From: Kitasatospora herbaricolor
GTDB taxonomy: Bacteria; Actinomycetota; Actinomycetes; Streptomycetales; Streptomycetaceae
NCBI RefSeq assembly: GCF_030813695.1
Contig: NZ_JAUSVA010000002.1
Span: forward strand, 5,518,001-5,582,000
Direction: 5' to 3'
DNA length: 64,000 nt
Below are positions 17,610-26,495 of this stretch, piece after piece. A model generated the notes under the pieces. That model was not told the DNA's origin. It saw nothing but the letters and a program-made list of their open reading frames with translations, and searched no databases. A program made the translations under genes and the position numbers. Position 1 is the stretch's first letter. Every line of letters begins with the position of its first letter.

Positions 17610-17851
17610 GGCGGGCCTCCTGCGGGCGCGGACCGCTGCGGGGAGGACGGGCCACGCCCTGGACGCCGAGCACCTCCCCGGACGACTTCCGCATGCAGGG
17701 GGCGGCTTCCCCGCGTACCCGGCGGGGAGCACCGTGCTGCGGCCGGCCGCCGACGGGCCGGCCGCCGACGGGCCGACGGGCCGGCGGGCCGGCGGCCCAT
17801 GGCGAGGAGCCGCCGCGCTTCGGCCGATGGCGGGCGGGGGTCCGCCGCCCG

Positions 17852-18799
17852 TCAGTCCCAGTCCCAGCGCACGCCCAGCAGGCAGGGGCGCAGACCGGAC
17901 GCGAACAGGTGCACGCAGCGATGCCCGTCGAGGGTCAACTCCTCTTCCTCGTAAGGCTGTTCGCCGGGGGAGTGGCAGGCGAACCGATGGCAGCGGACGG
18001 GCAGGGCGGCCGGGTCGAAGCTGACCTGCAGGACGTACTGCCCCGTCCCGGAGTTGAAGCCCCGGACGTACTCCCGCCCGGGCTCCGCGGCCGGGGCGTC
18101 GTCGAAGCCGTAGCCGAGCAGGTGGGTGTCGCCGGCCCGTAGCCGGCGGTCCAGCAGCAGCTCCACCACCAGCAGGTTGGCCGCCTGGTCCCGCCGGATC
18201 CGGCCCGGCCGGCAGTTCTCCTCGGCGCGGACCCGCACCCGGGAGATGTCGCAGCCCGGGTCGCCCTGGTAGAGGGCGAGGTAGCGGTCGATGCCGTCCC
18301 GGTGCGCCCGGACGGCGTGCAGCGAGTCGCGGCGCCGCAGTTGGCGGTCCGGACCGAGCCGGACCCGCTCGATGTGGGTGATGGTGTGCAGACCGCTGTC
18401 GGGCGGGCCGGGGAGGGCGGCGAGCAGGTCGTCGACCGCGGCGGCCGGGGTGATCAGGTCCCGGTACGGGAGCAGCGCGGGGGCGGCCGGGGAGTCGCCG
18501 GCCTCGGGCAGGGAGGCGCGGCGGGGGCCGAGCAGCCGGGTCAGCGAGTGCGCCGGGAGCTCCAGCAGCTCCTCCAACGCCCTTACCGCGCGCAGCGATT
18601 CGGGTCTCTCCGGGCGTCTTCTGCCTTGCTGCCAGTAGCTGAGGGTGGTCAGTCCGACCTGGATGCCGCGCTGGGCGAGGTGCTCGCGCACCCGGTGCAG
18701 CGCGAGGCCCCGGGCGGTGATGGCGGTGCGCAGGGCGAGGTGGAACGGCCCGGTGCGCAGCGCGGTGGCGAGATCGGGGGGTGTGCCGGTCCGCTGCAT
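17852..18799 (-). CDS. Helix-turn-helix (XRE-like) regulator with unknown C-terminal domain
   Basis: 315-aa protein. Residues about 14-75 form an XRE-like DNA-binding domain (LALRTAITARGLALHRVREH, then TLSYWQQGRRRPERPESLRA and LEELLELPAHSL). The remaining 200 residues match no domain I recognise and end in HLFASGLRPCLLGVRWDWD. The ATG at 18799 has AGGAG seven bases upstream; the open frame to 18904 is ignored. It is divergent from a secreted peptidase gene, and the region between them carries a palindrome and repeats that this protein could bind. Target and signal are unknown. Confidence 0.75.
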   Translation of the reverse strand: MQRTGTPPDLATALRTGPFHLALRTAITARGLALHRVREHLAQRGIQVGLTTLSYWQQGRRRPERPESLRAVRALEELLELPAHSLTRLLGPRRASLPEAGDSPAAPALLPYRDLITPAAAVDDLLAALPGPPDSGLHTITHIERVRLGPDRQLRRRDSLHAVRAHRDGIDRYLALYQGDPGCDISRVRVRAEENCRPGRIRRDQAANLLVVELLLDRRLRAGDTHLLGYGFDDAPAAEPGREYVRGFNSGTGQYVLQVSFDPAALPVRCHRFACHSPGEQPYEEEELTLDGHRCVHLFASGLRPCLLGVRWDWD

Positions 18800-18870
18800 G
18801 TCCACTCCTGGGGGCGGCTGGTCTGCTGGTCGGCTCGCGGGGCGCGGGCAGCGGTGGTGTCCGGCCGGGC

Positions 18871-18969
18871 GTGAATATTCACACGTGGCGGCCCGGGTTG
18901 TCACCGGCCGGGACCTGCCGGGCCGGGGAGGACGCCGGGCCGTTCACACCCTCGCGGTCCCGTTCACAC
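18871..18969. promoter_or_regulatory. Palindrome and TTCACAC repeats, candidate operator
   Basis: GTGAATATTCAC (18871-18882) is a perfect 12-bp palindrome, 72 bases upstream of the XRE start. TTCACAC occurs three times on the + strand (18878-18884, 18943-18949, 18963-18969), the last two inside identical CGTTCACACC boxes starting 20 bases apart. The set lies in the divergent region between the XRE gene and the secreted peptidase gene, so it may control both. Confidence 0.45.
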
Positions 18970-19090
18970 CTGGGCGCCGGGCGCCCGCTCGGCCGTTGAC
19001 CGCCCGGCGGCGACGGCCCGATGCTTCCCATCAGCGTCCGGACGCTCCCCCCACACCCTCTCCTCTGCGGATGCAAGGAGGCCTTCCCCC

Positions 19091-19750
19091 ATGGCAGTTC
19101 ATCGGACACGGCTACGCCGTACGGTCGCCGCGCTCGCGCTCGGCGTGCTGGCTCCGGCGCTCACGGCGGCCGCCGCCACCCCGGCCCTGGCCGCGGCACC
19201 CGCCGCCGGCCAGGCCCTCACCCAGGTGCGGCCCGCCGCCGCGACGGGTGCCACGGCCGATCTGGCCGGCACCTTCAAGAAGCTCAACATCACCATGCAG
19301 CAGCAGCAGAACACCAATTGGTGCTGGGCGGCGAGCGGCAACACCATCGCCACCTGGTTCGGCTACTCCTACAGCCAGAACCAGTTCTGCAACGCCGCCT
19401 TCGGTCGCTCGGTCAACTCCACCTGCCCCAACAGCCAGGCCACGCTGGGCGACGTGCAGAACGGCCTCAGCTGGATCGGCATCAACCCCGGCTCCTACGT
19501 GACCGGTTACCTGCGCTACAGCACCGTGCAGACCGAGGTGAACGCCAACCGCCCGATCGAGACCCGGATCCAGTGGAGTTCGGGCGGTGGTCACATGCAC
19601 GTGCTGTACGGCTTCGACACGGCGAGCAACTGGGTCTACTGGGGCGACCCGTGGCCGTCCAACAACCGCTACAACTGGGCCGACTACTCGTACTACGTGA
19701 GCAACGGCTCGTTCTCCTGGACCCACTCCCTGTACCGGATCGGCGCGTGA
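19091..19750 (+). CDS. Secreted papain-like cysteine peptidase (C70/C39-like)
   Basis: 219-aa protein with a Sec signal peptide (RTRLRRTVAALALGVL, cleavage near ALAAAP, residue 36). The mature part has a papain-like triad: C78 in NTNWCWAAS, His in GGGHMHVLYG (168 or 170) and Asp/Asn region WGDPW (D186). The NWCWAA site is typical of the AvrRpt2-like C70 family, which is common in secreted Streptomyces proteins of unknown substrate. AAGGAGG lies 9 bases before the ATG. The gene is followed after 8 bases by another exported protein and is probably co-transcribed with it. Confidence 0.85.
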   Translation: MAVHRTRLRRTVAALALGVLAPALTAAAATPALAAAPAAGQALTQVRPAAATGATADLAGTFKKLNITMQQQQNTNWCWAASGNTIATWFGYSYSQNQFCNAAFGRSVNSTCPNSQATLGDVQNGLSWIGINPGSYVTGYLRYSTVQTEVNANRPIETRIQWSSGGGHMHVLYGFDTASNWVYWGDPWPSNNRYNWADYSYYVSNGSFSWTHSLYRIGA

Positions 19751-19758
19751 GGGGCGAC

Positions 19759-20625
19759 ATGACCGAGATCAGGAAAGCCGCCGTACGCACGATCGCCGCC
19801 AGGACCGCCTGGGTCACCGTCCTGCTCGCGCTCGGGATCGCCGTCGCGCCGGGCGCGCAGGCCGCCGGGGCTCCCGCCGCCGGGGCCGGTGCGCCCGTGC
19901 CGGTCGCCGCCGCCGAGCTGGCGCGGGCCGGAGCCGAGGCGCAGAGCCCGGCCGTGCTCGACAGGCTCGGGCACTTCTTCGCCCGCAAGGGCGTGCCGCC
20001 CACCGGCGGGCTCACCCTGGGCGCGGCCGAGGAGGCGAAGGCGGCGGCCGCGGCCGCGCCGCGGCTGTCCGGCGAGACCGTCGCCGTCTACACCCTCGAC
20101 CGGGACTTCGTGGCCGGTACGCCGGGCGCACCGGTCGCCAAGGCCGAGTTCGCGGCGACCCGGGCCGTCTCGGCGGACGGCCAGGTCGCCTCGGTCTGGA
20201 CGGTCCGCGAGGCCGGCGGGTGGCGGGTGGTCAACGTCGCCTCCGGCGGCGACGAGAGCGACTACCCCGCGCTGGCGGCGAGCGGCGGCGGCGGGACGGC
20301 GTTCCGGGAGCCGCAGATCAACGCCTGGTACGTGCTGCGCGGGGGCCGGGTGCTGCCGCTGGACGACGAGGCCCGGCGCTCGGTCGGCGCCGGGGGGATC
20401 GACCTGGCGGCGTACCAGCGGTTGGTGCACCAGCGGTACGGCGACAAGCTGCCCGGGTCGGCCTACGACCGGGCGGGCGAGGGCGGCGGCTACCGGCCGG
20501 ACGCCGCCGCCCCGACGACGGGCGGCGGTGGCAGCACCCTGCCGGCCGCCGCGGCGGCCGCGGCCCTGGGCGTCACCGCGCTCACGGGGGCGGGCCTGGC
20601 ACTGCGGCGCAGGCTGCGCGGGTAG
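19759..20625 (+). CDS. Exported protein with C-terminal membrane anchor
   Basis: 288-aa protein with an N-terminal signal (TAWVTVLLALGIAVAPGAQA) and a C-terminal hydrophobic span ending in basic residues (AAAAALGVTALTGAGLALRRRLRG), so it should be exported and held at the outer face of the membrane. No LPXTG-type sorting motif is seen. The middle (GETVAVYTLDRDFV, EAGGWRVVNVASGGDESDYP) has no recognised domain. ATG at 19759 has GAGGGG upstream; an in-frame GTG at 19747 is an alternative. It follows the C70-type peptidase by 8 bases, so the two may function together at the cell surface. Confidence 0.75.
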   Translation: MTEIRKAAVRTIAARTAWVTVLLALGIAVAPGAQAAGAPAAGAGAPVPVAAAELARAGAEAQSPAVLDRLGHFFARKGVPPTGGLTLGAAEEAKAAAAAAPRLSGETVAVYTLDRDFVAGTPGAPVAKAEFAATRAVSADGQVASVWTVREAGGWRVVNVASGGDESDYPALAASGGGGTAFREPQINAWYVLRGGRVLPLDDEARRSVGAGGIDLAAYQRLVHQRYGDKLPGSAYDRAGEGGGYRPDAAAPTTGGGGSTLPAAAAAAALGVTALTGAGLALRRRLRG

Positions 20626-20990
20626 CGCCTGCGGTGCGGTGCGGAGCGGCGGATCCGGTACGTCACCGGTCCGCCGCTTCGCCGTGCCCGGGCCCGCGCG
20701 CCGGGGCTGGGATCGGAGCCGTGGCCGGCGTCCGTGGCCGTTCGCGGGCCGACGCACGGCGCGGTTGCTGTGCGTGAACCGTCGCGTTCGGTGACCGGTA
20801 TGCTAAATCACTGTCACGCACAGGAAATTGACGCAGCGTTGACCCCCCGTTAGCCGTCCCGACCGGCCCTCGGATCACTGTCGGTAGATAGAATGTGGCA
20901 ATCGGTCAATGGCGACCGGGAGCCACCGGGAGCGGAGAAGGGGTGGGGCGGCAGGAGCCGGCCACGAGCCCGCACGGGAAGGGAAGGCCG
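20626..20990. other. Gene-free stretch, probable promoter
   Basis: 365 bases without a supported gene. The right half (about 20800-20905) is AT-richer, with TTGACG and TTGACC elements near 20829 and 20840 and a TAGAAT at about 20887, so a promoter for the following small membrane protein is likely. No hairpin terminator was identified. Confidence 0.35.
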
Positions 20991-21386
20991 ATGCCGAAGA
21001 AGGGTTCGACGGGGGCGCAGGTGTGGGGGGCGGTCGTCGTGGTGGCGGCCGCGCTGGCCGTCGTGGCGGCGTACCTGATCAACGGGGCGGCGCTGGTGCT
21101 CGGCGTGGCCGGCGTCGAGGTGCTGCTGGTGATGGTGCACGTGGCACGGCGTTTCCGGCTCGCGCACCTGCCGCGCGCGGCGGCCCGCCGGGCGGCGGCG
21201 CGCCCGCAGGCGGCGCACTGCGAGCGCTGCCGGCGGGCGCAGGAGGCGCTGGACGCCAGGGCCGCGCGCCGCGCCGGGTCAGCCGGCCACCGTGTAGGCC
21301 ACCAGCGAGACGCCTACGTACTGGCAGATGAAGGCGCCGAGTGTGAAGGCGTGGAAGACCTCGTGGAACCCGAACCAACGCGGTGA
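20991..21386 (+). CDS. Small membrane protein overlapping the hemolysin III gene
   Basis: 131-aa frame from the ATG at 20991 (GGGAAGG upstream). Two hydrophobic spans (VWGAVVVVAAALAVVAAYLI and LVLGVAGVEVLLVMVHVA) are followed by an Arg/Ala-rich cytoplasmic tail with a CERC pair. The last 36 codons, from 21279, lie antisense to the 3' end of the hemolysin III gene, giving a 108-base convergent overlap; that part of the protein reads like shadow sequence and the ancestral stop may have been lost. Function unknown. Confidence 0.6.
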   Translation: MPKKGSTGAQVWGAVVVVAAALAVVAAYLINGAALVLGVAGVEVLLVMVHVARRFRLAHLPRAAARRAAARPQAAHCERCRRAQEALDARAARRAGSAGHRVGHQRDAYVLADEGAECEGVEDLVEPEPTR

Positions 21387-21968
21387 CGGGTTGGGCCGCT
21401 TCAGCCCGTAGACCACGCCGCCGAGGCTGTAGAGGACGCCGCCGACGATCATGAGGGTGATCACCGCGGCGCCGCCGGTGCGGATCATGTCCGGCAGGAA
21501 GAACACCGCGGCCCAGCCGAGCGCCAGGTAGCAGGGCGTGTAGAGCCAGCGCGGGGCGCCGACCCAGAAGACCCGGAACGCAATTCCCGCGAGCGCTCCG
21601 CCCCAGACCACCCAGAGCAGCGTCTGCCGCCGGCCGCCGTCCAGCAGCAGGATGGTGAACGGGGTGTACGAGCCCGCGATGATCAGGAAGATGTTCGCGT
21701 GGTCGAGGCGCCGCAGCACGGCGTCGCCGCGCGGGCCCCAGGTGAAGCGGTGGTAGACCGCGCTGACGCCGAACAGCAGCCAGGCGCTCACCGAGTAGAT
21801 CGCGCAGGCGATCTTCGCCGAGGGTGATCCGGCGAGGCAGATCAGCACGATGCCGGCGGCCACCGAGGCCGGGAACATCCCGGCGTGCAGCCACCCGCGC
21901 CACTTGGGCTTGACCTCAGCGATGAATGCCCCAAGGGCGGTGCTCTGATCCGCAGTCATGCGCGCCAT
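21279..21968 (-). CDS. Hemolysin III / PAQR family membrane protein (TrhA)
   Basis: 229-aa protein of the hemolysin III (YqfA/TrhA, PAQR-like) family with seven membrane spans. Conserved motifs are YHRFTWGPRGDAVLRRLDH (span 2 loop, putative metal His), IAGSYTPF and FHEVFHAFTLGAFICQY near the C-terminus. Bacterial members affect membrane fluidity; cytolysin activity is not assumed. I take the ATG at 21968, behind TAGGTAG; the ATG at 21959 is an alternative. An inverted repeat directly upstream covers the ribosome site region. Confidence 0.88.
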   Translation of the reverse strand: MARMTADQSTALGAFIAEVKPKWRGWLHAGMFPASVAAGIVLICLAGSPSAKIACAIYSVSAWLLFGVSAVYHRFTWGPRGDAVLRRLDHANIFLIIAGSYTPFTILLLDGGRRQTLLWVVWGGALAGIAFRVFWVGAPRWLYTPCYLALGWAAVFFLPDMIRTGGAAVITLMIVGGVLYSLGGVVYGLKRPNPSPRWFGFHEVFHAFTLGAFICQYVGVSLVAYTVAG

Positions 21969-21971
21969 GCT

Positions 21972-21989
21972 ACCTACGGGTCCGTAGGT
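21972..21989. promoter_or_regulatory. Operator-like inverted repeat at the hemolysin III start
   Basis: ACCTACGG (21972-21979) and CCGTAGGT (21982-21989) form a perfect 8-bp inverted repeat with a 2-base centre, immediately upstream of the hemolysin III ATG. A further copy of the half site, CGTAGGTAG, lies at 21998-22006. This looks like a TetR-type operator. Confidence 0.5.
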
Positions 21990-22237
21990 TACTGAATCGT
22001 AGGTAGTGGCGATGGTCACTCTTGGACGTTTTGGAGTAATCGGGGATGGCACCCGACGGTCCGCGGAGGGACGCCACTGCCGGATTACCAACCAGTAATC
22101 TGCCAGTTAGGAGTAAAAATCGCGTCAAACTCGCCGAGGTGCCGTGTTCAGCCCCGAATGGCGGAGCTACGCTGCAAGCACCCTCAAACCCCCCGCTACG
22201 CCGTCTCGGTGCCGAGACGGCGTGAAACGGAGCGATC

Positions 22238-24079
22238 GTGTCGTACGAGAACTCTGCTCTCAGCGCATCCGCGCCCACCCGCCACAAGCGTCTGCTGGCC
22301 TGGGTGAGCGAGATCGCGGAGCTCACCCAGCCCGACCGCATCGAGTGGTGCGACGGCTCGGAGGAGGAGTACCAGCGCCTCGCCGACCTGCTGGTGGCCC
22401 AGGGCACCTTCAAGAAGCTCAACCACGAGAAGCGGCCGAACTCCTACTACGCGGCCTCCGACCCCACGGACGTGGCCCGCGTCGAGGACCGCACCTACAT
22501 CTGCTCCGAGCAGGAGAAGGACGCCGGCCCGACCAACAACTGGAAGGCGCCCGCCGAGATGCGGGAGCTGTTCCAGGGCACGAACGGCCTGTTCAAGGGC
22601 GCGATGAAGGGCCGCACCATGTACGTGGTGCCCTTCTCGATGGGCCCCGTCGGCTCCCCGCTGGCCGCGTACGGCGTCGAGATCACCGACTCCGCCTACG
22701 TCGCCGTGTCGATGCGCGTGATGACCCGCATGGGCCAGGCCGTGATCGACCAGCTCGGCGAGGACGGCGACTTCGTCAAGGCCGTGCACACCCTCGGCGC
22801 ACCGCTCGCCGAGGGCCAGGCGGACGTCCCGTGGCCGTGCAACACCACCAAGTACATCTCGCACTTCCCGGAGACCCGCGAGATCTGGTCCTTCGGCTCC
22901 GGCTACGGCGGCAACGCCCTGCTCGGCAAGAAGTGCTACGCCCTGCGCATCGCCTCCACCATGGCGCGCGACGAGGGCTGGCTGGCCGAGCACATGCTCG
23001 TCCTCAAGCTCACCCCGCCGGCCGGCCCCTCGGGCGAGGCCGAGCCCAAGTACGTCGCCGCGGCCTTCCCGTCCGCCTGCGGCAAGACCAACCTCGCCAT
23101 GCTCCAGCCGACCGTCCCGGGCTGGAAGGTCGAGACGATCGGCGACGACATCGCCTGGATGCGCTTCGGCGCCGACGGCCGGCTCTACGCCATCAACCCC
23201 GAGGCCGGCTTCTTCGGCGTCGCGCCCGGCACCGGCGTGGACACCAACGCCAACGCCATCGAGACGCTCTGGGGCAACACCGTCTACACCAACGTCGCGC
23301 TCACCGACGACGGTGACGTGTGGTGGGAGGGCCTCACCGAGGAGCCGCCGGCGCACCTGACCGACTGGCGCGGCAACGACTGGACGCCGGAGTCCGGCAC
23401 CCCGGCCGCCCACCCGAACGCCCGCTTCGCCGTCCCGGCCGCGCAGTGCCCGACGATCGCCCCGGAGTGGGAGGACCCGGCCGGCGTGCCGATCTCGGCC
23501 ATCCTGTTCGGCGGCCGCCGCGCCACCGCCGTCCCGCTGGTCACCGAGTCCTTCGACTGGCAGCACGGCGTCTTCCTGGGCGCGAACATCGCCTCGGAGA
23601 AGACCGCCGCCGCCGAGGGCACCGTCGGCGAGCTGCGCCGCGACCCGTTCGCGATGCTGCCGTTCTGCGGCTACAACATGGGCGACTACTTCGGCCACTG
23701 GCTGAAGCTGGGCGCGCAGGCCGACGCCTCGAAGCTGCCGAAGATCTACTACGTGAACTGGTTCCGCAAGAACAGTGCGGGCAAGTTCGTGTGGCCGGGC
23801 TACGGCGAGAACAGCCGGGTCCTGAAGTGGATCGTCGAGCGGCTGGACGGCACCGGCGAGGGCGTCGAGACCCCGATCGGCGTGCTGCCGACCCAGGAGG
23901 CCTTCGACCTGTCCGGCCTGGAGCTCTCGCAGGACGACCGCGAGCTGCTCTTCACCGTGGACGCCGACATCTGGCGCCAGGAGGCCGCGCTCGTCCCGGC
24001 CCACCTGGAGCTGTTCGGCGAGCACACCCCCACCGAGCTGTGGGACGAGTACCGGGCCCTGGTCAAGCGCCTGGGCTGA
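22238..24079 (+). CDS. pckG: Phosphoenolpyruvate carboxykinase (GTP)
   Basis: 613-aa GTP-dependent PEPCK, converting oxaloacetate and GTP to PEP and CO2 in gluconeogenesis. Nucleotide-binding P-loop is AAFPSACGKTNLAM with the reactive Cys; IGDDIAWMRFG and NPEAGFFGVAPGT supply metal and substrate residues, and FGGRRATAVPLV is the PEP/oxaloacetate Arg loop. The GTG at 22238 follows an ACGGAGCG site and gives the family's usual N-terminus. Divergent from hemolysin III, with its own terminators downstream. Confidence 0.96.
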   Translation: MSYENSALSASAPTRHKRLLAWVSEIAELTQPDRIEWCDGSEEEYQRLADLLVAQGTFKKLNHEKRPNSYYAASDPTDVARVEDRTYICSEQEKDAGPTNNWKAPAEMRELFQGTNGLFKGAMKGRTMYVVPFSMGPVGSPLAAYGVEITDSAYVAVSMRVMTRMGQAVIDQLGEDGDFVKAVHTLGAPLAEGQADVPWPCNTTKYISHFPETREIWSFGSGYGGNALLGKKCYALRIASTMARDEGWLAEHMLVLKLTPPAGPSGEAEPKYVAAAFPSACGKTNLAMLQPTVPGWKVETIGDDIAWMRFGADGRLYAINPEAGFFGVAPGTGVDTNANAIETLWGNTVYTNVALTDDGDVWWEGLTEEPPAHLTDWRGNDWTPESGTPAAHPNARFAVPAAQCPTIAPEWEDPAGVPISAILFGGRRATAVPLVTESFDWQHGVFLGANIASEKTAAAEGTVGELRRDPFAMLPFCGYNMGDYFGHWLKLGAQADASKLPKIYYVNWFRKNSAGKFVWPGYGENSRVLKWIVERLDGTGEGVETPIGVLPTQEAFDLSGLELSQDDRELLFTVDADIWRQEAALVPAHLELFGEHTPTELWDEYRALVKRLG

Positions 24080-24087
24080 CCGCTCGC

Positions 24088-24116
24088 GGCCGGCCGGCGG
24101 AGCACGCCGGCCGGCC
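24088..24116 (+). terminator. Terminator after pckG
   Basis: Perfect 11-bp stem (24088-24098 with 24106-24116) starting 9 bases after the pckG stop. Confidence 0.7.
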
Positions 24117-24135
24117 CTCACGGCCGGAGCCCCGG

Positions 24136-24177
24136 CCGGACGAACCCCCGCCTCGACCGGGTGGGGGGTTCGTCCGG
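24136..24177. terminator. Second hairpin downstream of pckG
   Basis: Perfect 14-bp stem (24136-24149 with 24164-24177) between convergent pckG and the aminotransferase gene; likely a reserve or opposite-direction terminator. Confidence 0.6.
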
Positions 24178-24238
24178 ATCGGGTCTCCGGCCGTGGGCGT
24201 GTCCGGGCCCGGTCCGCCGGCGTGCGCGGGGCCCCGCG

Positions 24239-24274
24239 CACGATCCCCCGCACGGTCACGATCCCCCGCACGGT
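24239..24274. repeat. Tandem duplication of an 18-bp unit
   Basis: Two perfect head-to-tail copies of CACGATCCCCCGCACGGT (24239-24256 and 24257-24274), ending 17 bases before the stop end of the aminotransferase gene. Probably a replication-slippage product. Confidence 0.85.
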
Positions 24275-24290
24275 AGGGGGCGACAGCCGG

Positions 24291-25505
24291 TCAGGGCTGG
24301 GTGTACCCGCTCAGGAAGTCGCCGATCCGGGTCACCGCGTCGGTGATCTCCTCCGCGCGCGGCAGGGTGACCAGCCGGAAGTGGTCCGGCTCGGGCCAGT
24401 TGAAGCCGGTGCCCTGGACCAGCAGGATCCGCTGCGAGCGCAGCAGGTCCAGCACCATCTGCGCGTCGTCCTTGATCTTGTAGACGTTCGGGTCGAGCCG
24501 CGGGAACGCGTACAGCGCGCCCTTCGGCTTGACGCAGCTGACGCCCGGGATCTCGTTCAGCAGCTTGTACGCCGCGTCGCGCGACTCCAGCAGCCGGCCG
24601 CCGGGCAGGATCAGGTCCTTGATCGACTGCCGGCCGCCGAGCGCCGCGGCCACCGCGTGCTGGGCCGGCATGTTGGCGCAGAGCCGCATCGAGGCCAGCA
24701 CGGTGAGGCCCTCGACGTAGCTGGCCGCCCGCTGCCGGTCACCGGAGAGCACCATCCAGCCGGAGCGGAAGCCCGCCACCCGGTAGGCCTTGGAGAGTCC
24801 GTTGAAGGTGACGCAGAAGAGGTCCGGCGCCAGGGTGGCCAGCGGGATGTGCTCGGCGTCGTCGTAGAGGATCTTGTCGTAGATCTCGTCCGCGTAGACC
24901 ACCAGCTGGTGGCGGCGGGCGATCTCGACGATGCCTTCCAGGATCTCGCGCGGGTACACGGCACCGGTCGGGTTGTTCGGGTTGATCACCACGATCGCCC
25001 GGGTGCGGTCGGTGACCTTGGACTCGATGTCCACCAGGTCCGGGTACCACTCCGCCTGCTCGTCGCAGCGGTAGTGCACGGCGGTTCCGCCGGCCAGGCT
25101 GACCGAGGCCGTCCACAGCGGGTAGTCCGGCGCGGGGACGAGCACCTCGTCGCCGTCGTCCAGCAGGGCGGTCATCGCGAGCTGGATCAGCTCCGAGACG
25201 CCGTTGCCGAGGAAGACGTCCTCGACGGTCAGCCCGTGCAGGCCGCGCTCCTCGTAGTGCATGACCACGGCGCGGCGGGCCGAGAGCAGGCCCTTGGAGT
25301 CCCCGTAGCCGTGCGCGGTGGAGAGGTTGCGCAGGATGTCCTGGAGGATCTCGGGGGGCGCGTCGAAGCCGAACAGCGCGGGGTTGCCCGTGTTCAGCTT
25401 GAGGATGCGATGGCCCTGGTCCTCCAGTCGCATCGCCTCGTCGAGCACCGGGCCGCGGATGTCGTAGCAGACATTGGCGAGCTTGCTGGACTGGATGACC
25501 TGCAT
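24291..25505 (-). CDS. PLP-dependent aminotransferase (AlaA-like alanine transaminase)
   Basis: 404-aa fold-type I aminotransferase of the AlaA/Aat subfamily, which transfers amino groups between alanine and 2-oxoglutarate. Visible motifs are YGDSKGLLSARRAV, the PLP-phosphate region GNGVSELIQ, VINPNNPTGAVYP, YADEIYDKILYD and the Schiff-base Lys in FNGLSKAYRVAGFRSGWM, then the substrate Arg near HFRLVTLP. Length and N-terminus (MQVIQSSKLANVCYDIRGP) match the alanine transaminase group. Convergent with pckG, which would draw on pyruvate/PEP metabolism. Confidence 0.9.
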   Translation of the reverse strand: MQVIQSSKLANVCYDIRGPVLDEAMRLEDQGHRILKLNTGNPALFGFDAPPEILQDILRNLSTAHGYGDSKGLLSARRAVVMHYEERGLHGLTVEDVFLGNGVSELIQLAMTALLDDGDEVLVPAPDYPLWTASVSLAGGTAVHYRCDEQAEWYPDLVDIESKVTDRTRAIVVINPNNPTGAVYPREILEGIVEIARRHQLVVYADEIYDKILYDDAEHIPLATLAPDLFCVTFNGLSKAYRVAGFRSGWMVLSGDRQRAASYVEGLTVLASMRLCANMPAQHAVAAALGGRQSIKDLILPGGRLLESRDAAYKLLNEIPGVSCVKPKGALYAFPRLDPNVYKIKDDAQMVLDLLRSQRILLVQGTGFNWPEPDHFRLVTLPRAEEITDAVTRIGDFLSGYTQP

Positions 25506-25684
25506 GCCTGCTTACTTTACGGGTCCGGGGGCCGCGTACGGGCGTGTCGTCTGCCACGTGGACGCGCCGCCCGGCCGGCGGCGTCCCGGGGGGCCGGCCG
25601 GCCCTCCGGCGGAGGAGGCCGGCCGCCGCGATCCCGGCGCCCTGCCCGGGCAGCGGTCGGGGCGTCAGGCCCCGGTACCCGGAC

Positions 25685-26368
25685 TCAGCCGAGCTTCCAG
25701 ACCAGCGGCTTGGTGTCCATGATGGCGCCGTAGACGAGGAACTTCGGCGCGGCGTTGTTCGGGAGGAGGTAGATCCCGCAGGACTTCTGGGTCTTTCCGT
25801 CGGGCAGCGGCGCGGGCTTCTCGCCGGCCGCGCAGGCCGCGATCGACCTGGTGGTGCCGGCCTGGAAGATCGCGTCGCCGTTCTCCGCGGTCTTCACCGT
25901 GACGCGCTGCATGAAGTAGTCGTCGGCCACCGTGGCGCCGGAGCGGTTGGTGTACGACACGGTGATGTAGTACGGCGTCCGGCCGTTGGTGTCGCCCGGG
26001 GCGAGCTTCAGCGGGGCCAGGTCGGCGAGGTTGCCCTTGACCACCGTGACCGGTGTCAGCTCGGCCTTGTTCCTGCCGGTGTAGGTGCCGGTGGCGGTCG
26101 GGCCGAGCGGGTCGGCATAGCCGCCGGCGCCGCCGGAGGCGCCCGCCCCCGCGCTCGGGCCGCCGCCGGCGCCGCCGCCCGCCCCGGCGGTGCTGCCCGC
26201 GGTCGGTGTCCCGGCCGGGGCGTCGCCGCCCGCCGTGGCGGTGGGCGCCGCGCCGGCCGCGCCCGGGTCGACCGGGTCGTTGCCGTTCTCCGGGCCGCAG
26301 CCGGTCAGCAGCAGGGCCAGGGCGGCGGCCGGAACGGCCGCGCGCAGGACGGTGTGCAAGCTCTTCAA
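25685..26368 (-). CDS. Putative lipoprotein
   Basis: 227-aa exported protein with a lipoprotein signal peptide ending in the lipobox LLLTGC (C24). After a Gly/Ala/Pro-rich linker (about residues 30-80) comes a globular part (TYTGRNKAELTPVTVVKGNL, YYITVSYTNRSGATVADDYF, KSCGIYLLPN) with one likely disulphide pair. I choose the TTG at 26368 because GGGGGA precedes it and it places the lipobox correctly; no ATG is suitably placed. No enzymatic motif; likely a surface or binding protein. Confidence 0.75.
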   Translation of the reverse strand: MKSLHTVLRAAVPAAALALLLTGCGPENGNDPVDPGAAGAAPTATAGGDAPAGTPTAGSTAGAGGGAGGGPSAGAGASGGAGGYADPLGPTATGTYTGRNKAELTPVTVVKGNLADLAPLKLAPGDTNGRTPYYITVSYTNRSGATVADDYFMQRVTVKTAENGDAIFQAGTTRSIAACAAGEKPAPLPDGKTQKSCGIYLLPNNAAPKFLVYGAIMDTKPLVWKLG

Positions 26369-26495
26369 GACATCCCCCGATATGTGGTGTCGCGTGGAAA
26401 GCACCAGACTCTAACGGAGCGGGCGCGGTGCCCGGACGGACAGGCCCGGGTGCACGGGCCGGGGGACTTGACGGTCCGGTGGCGAGGAACTGGGG

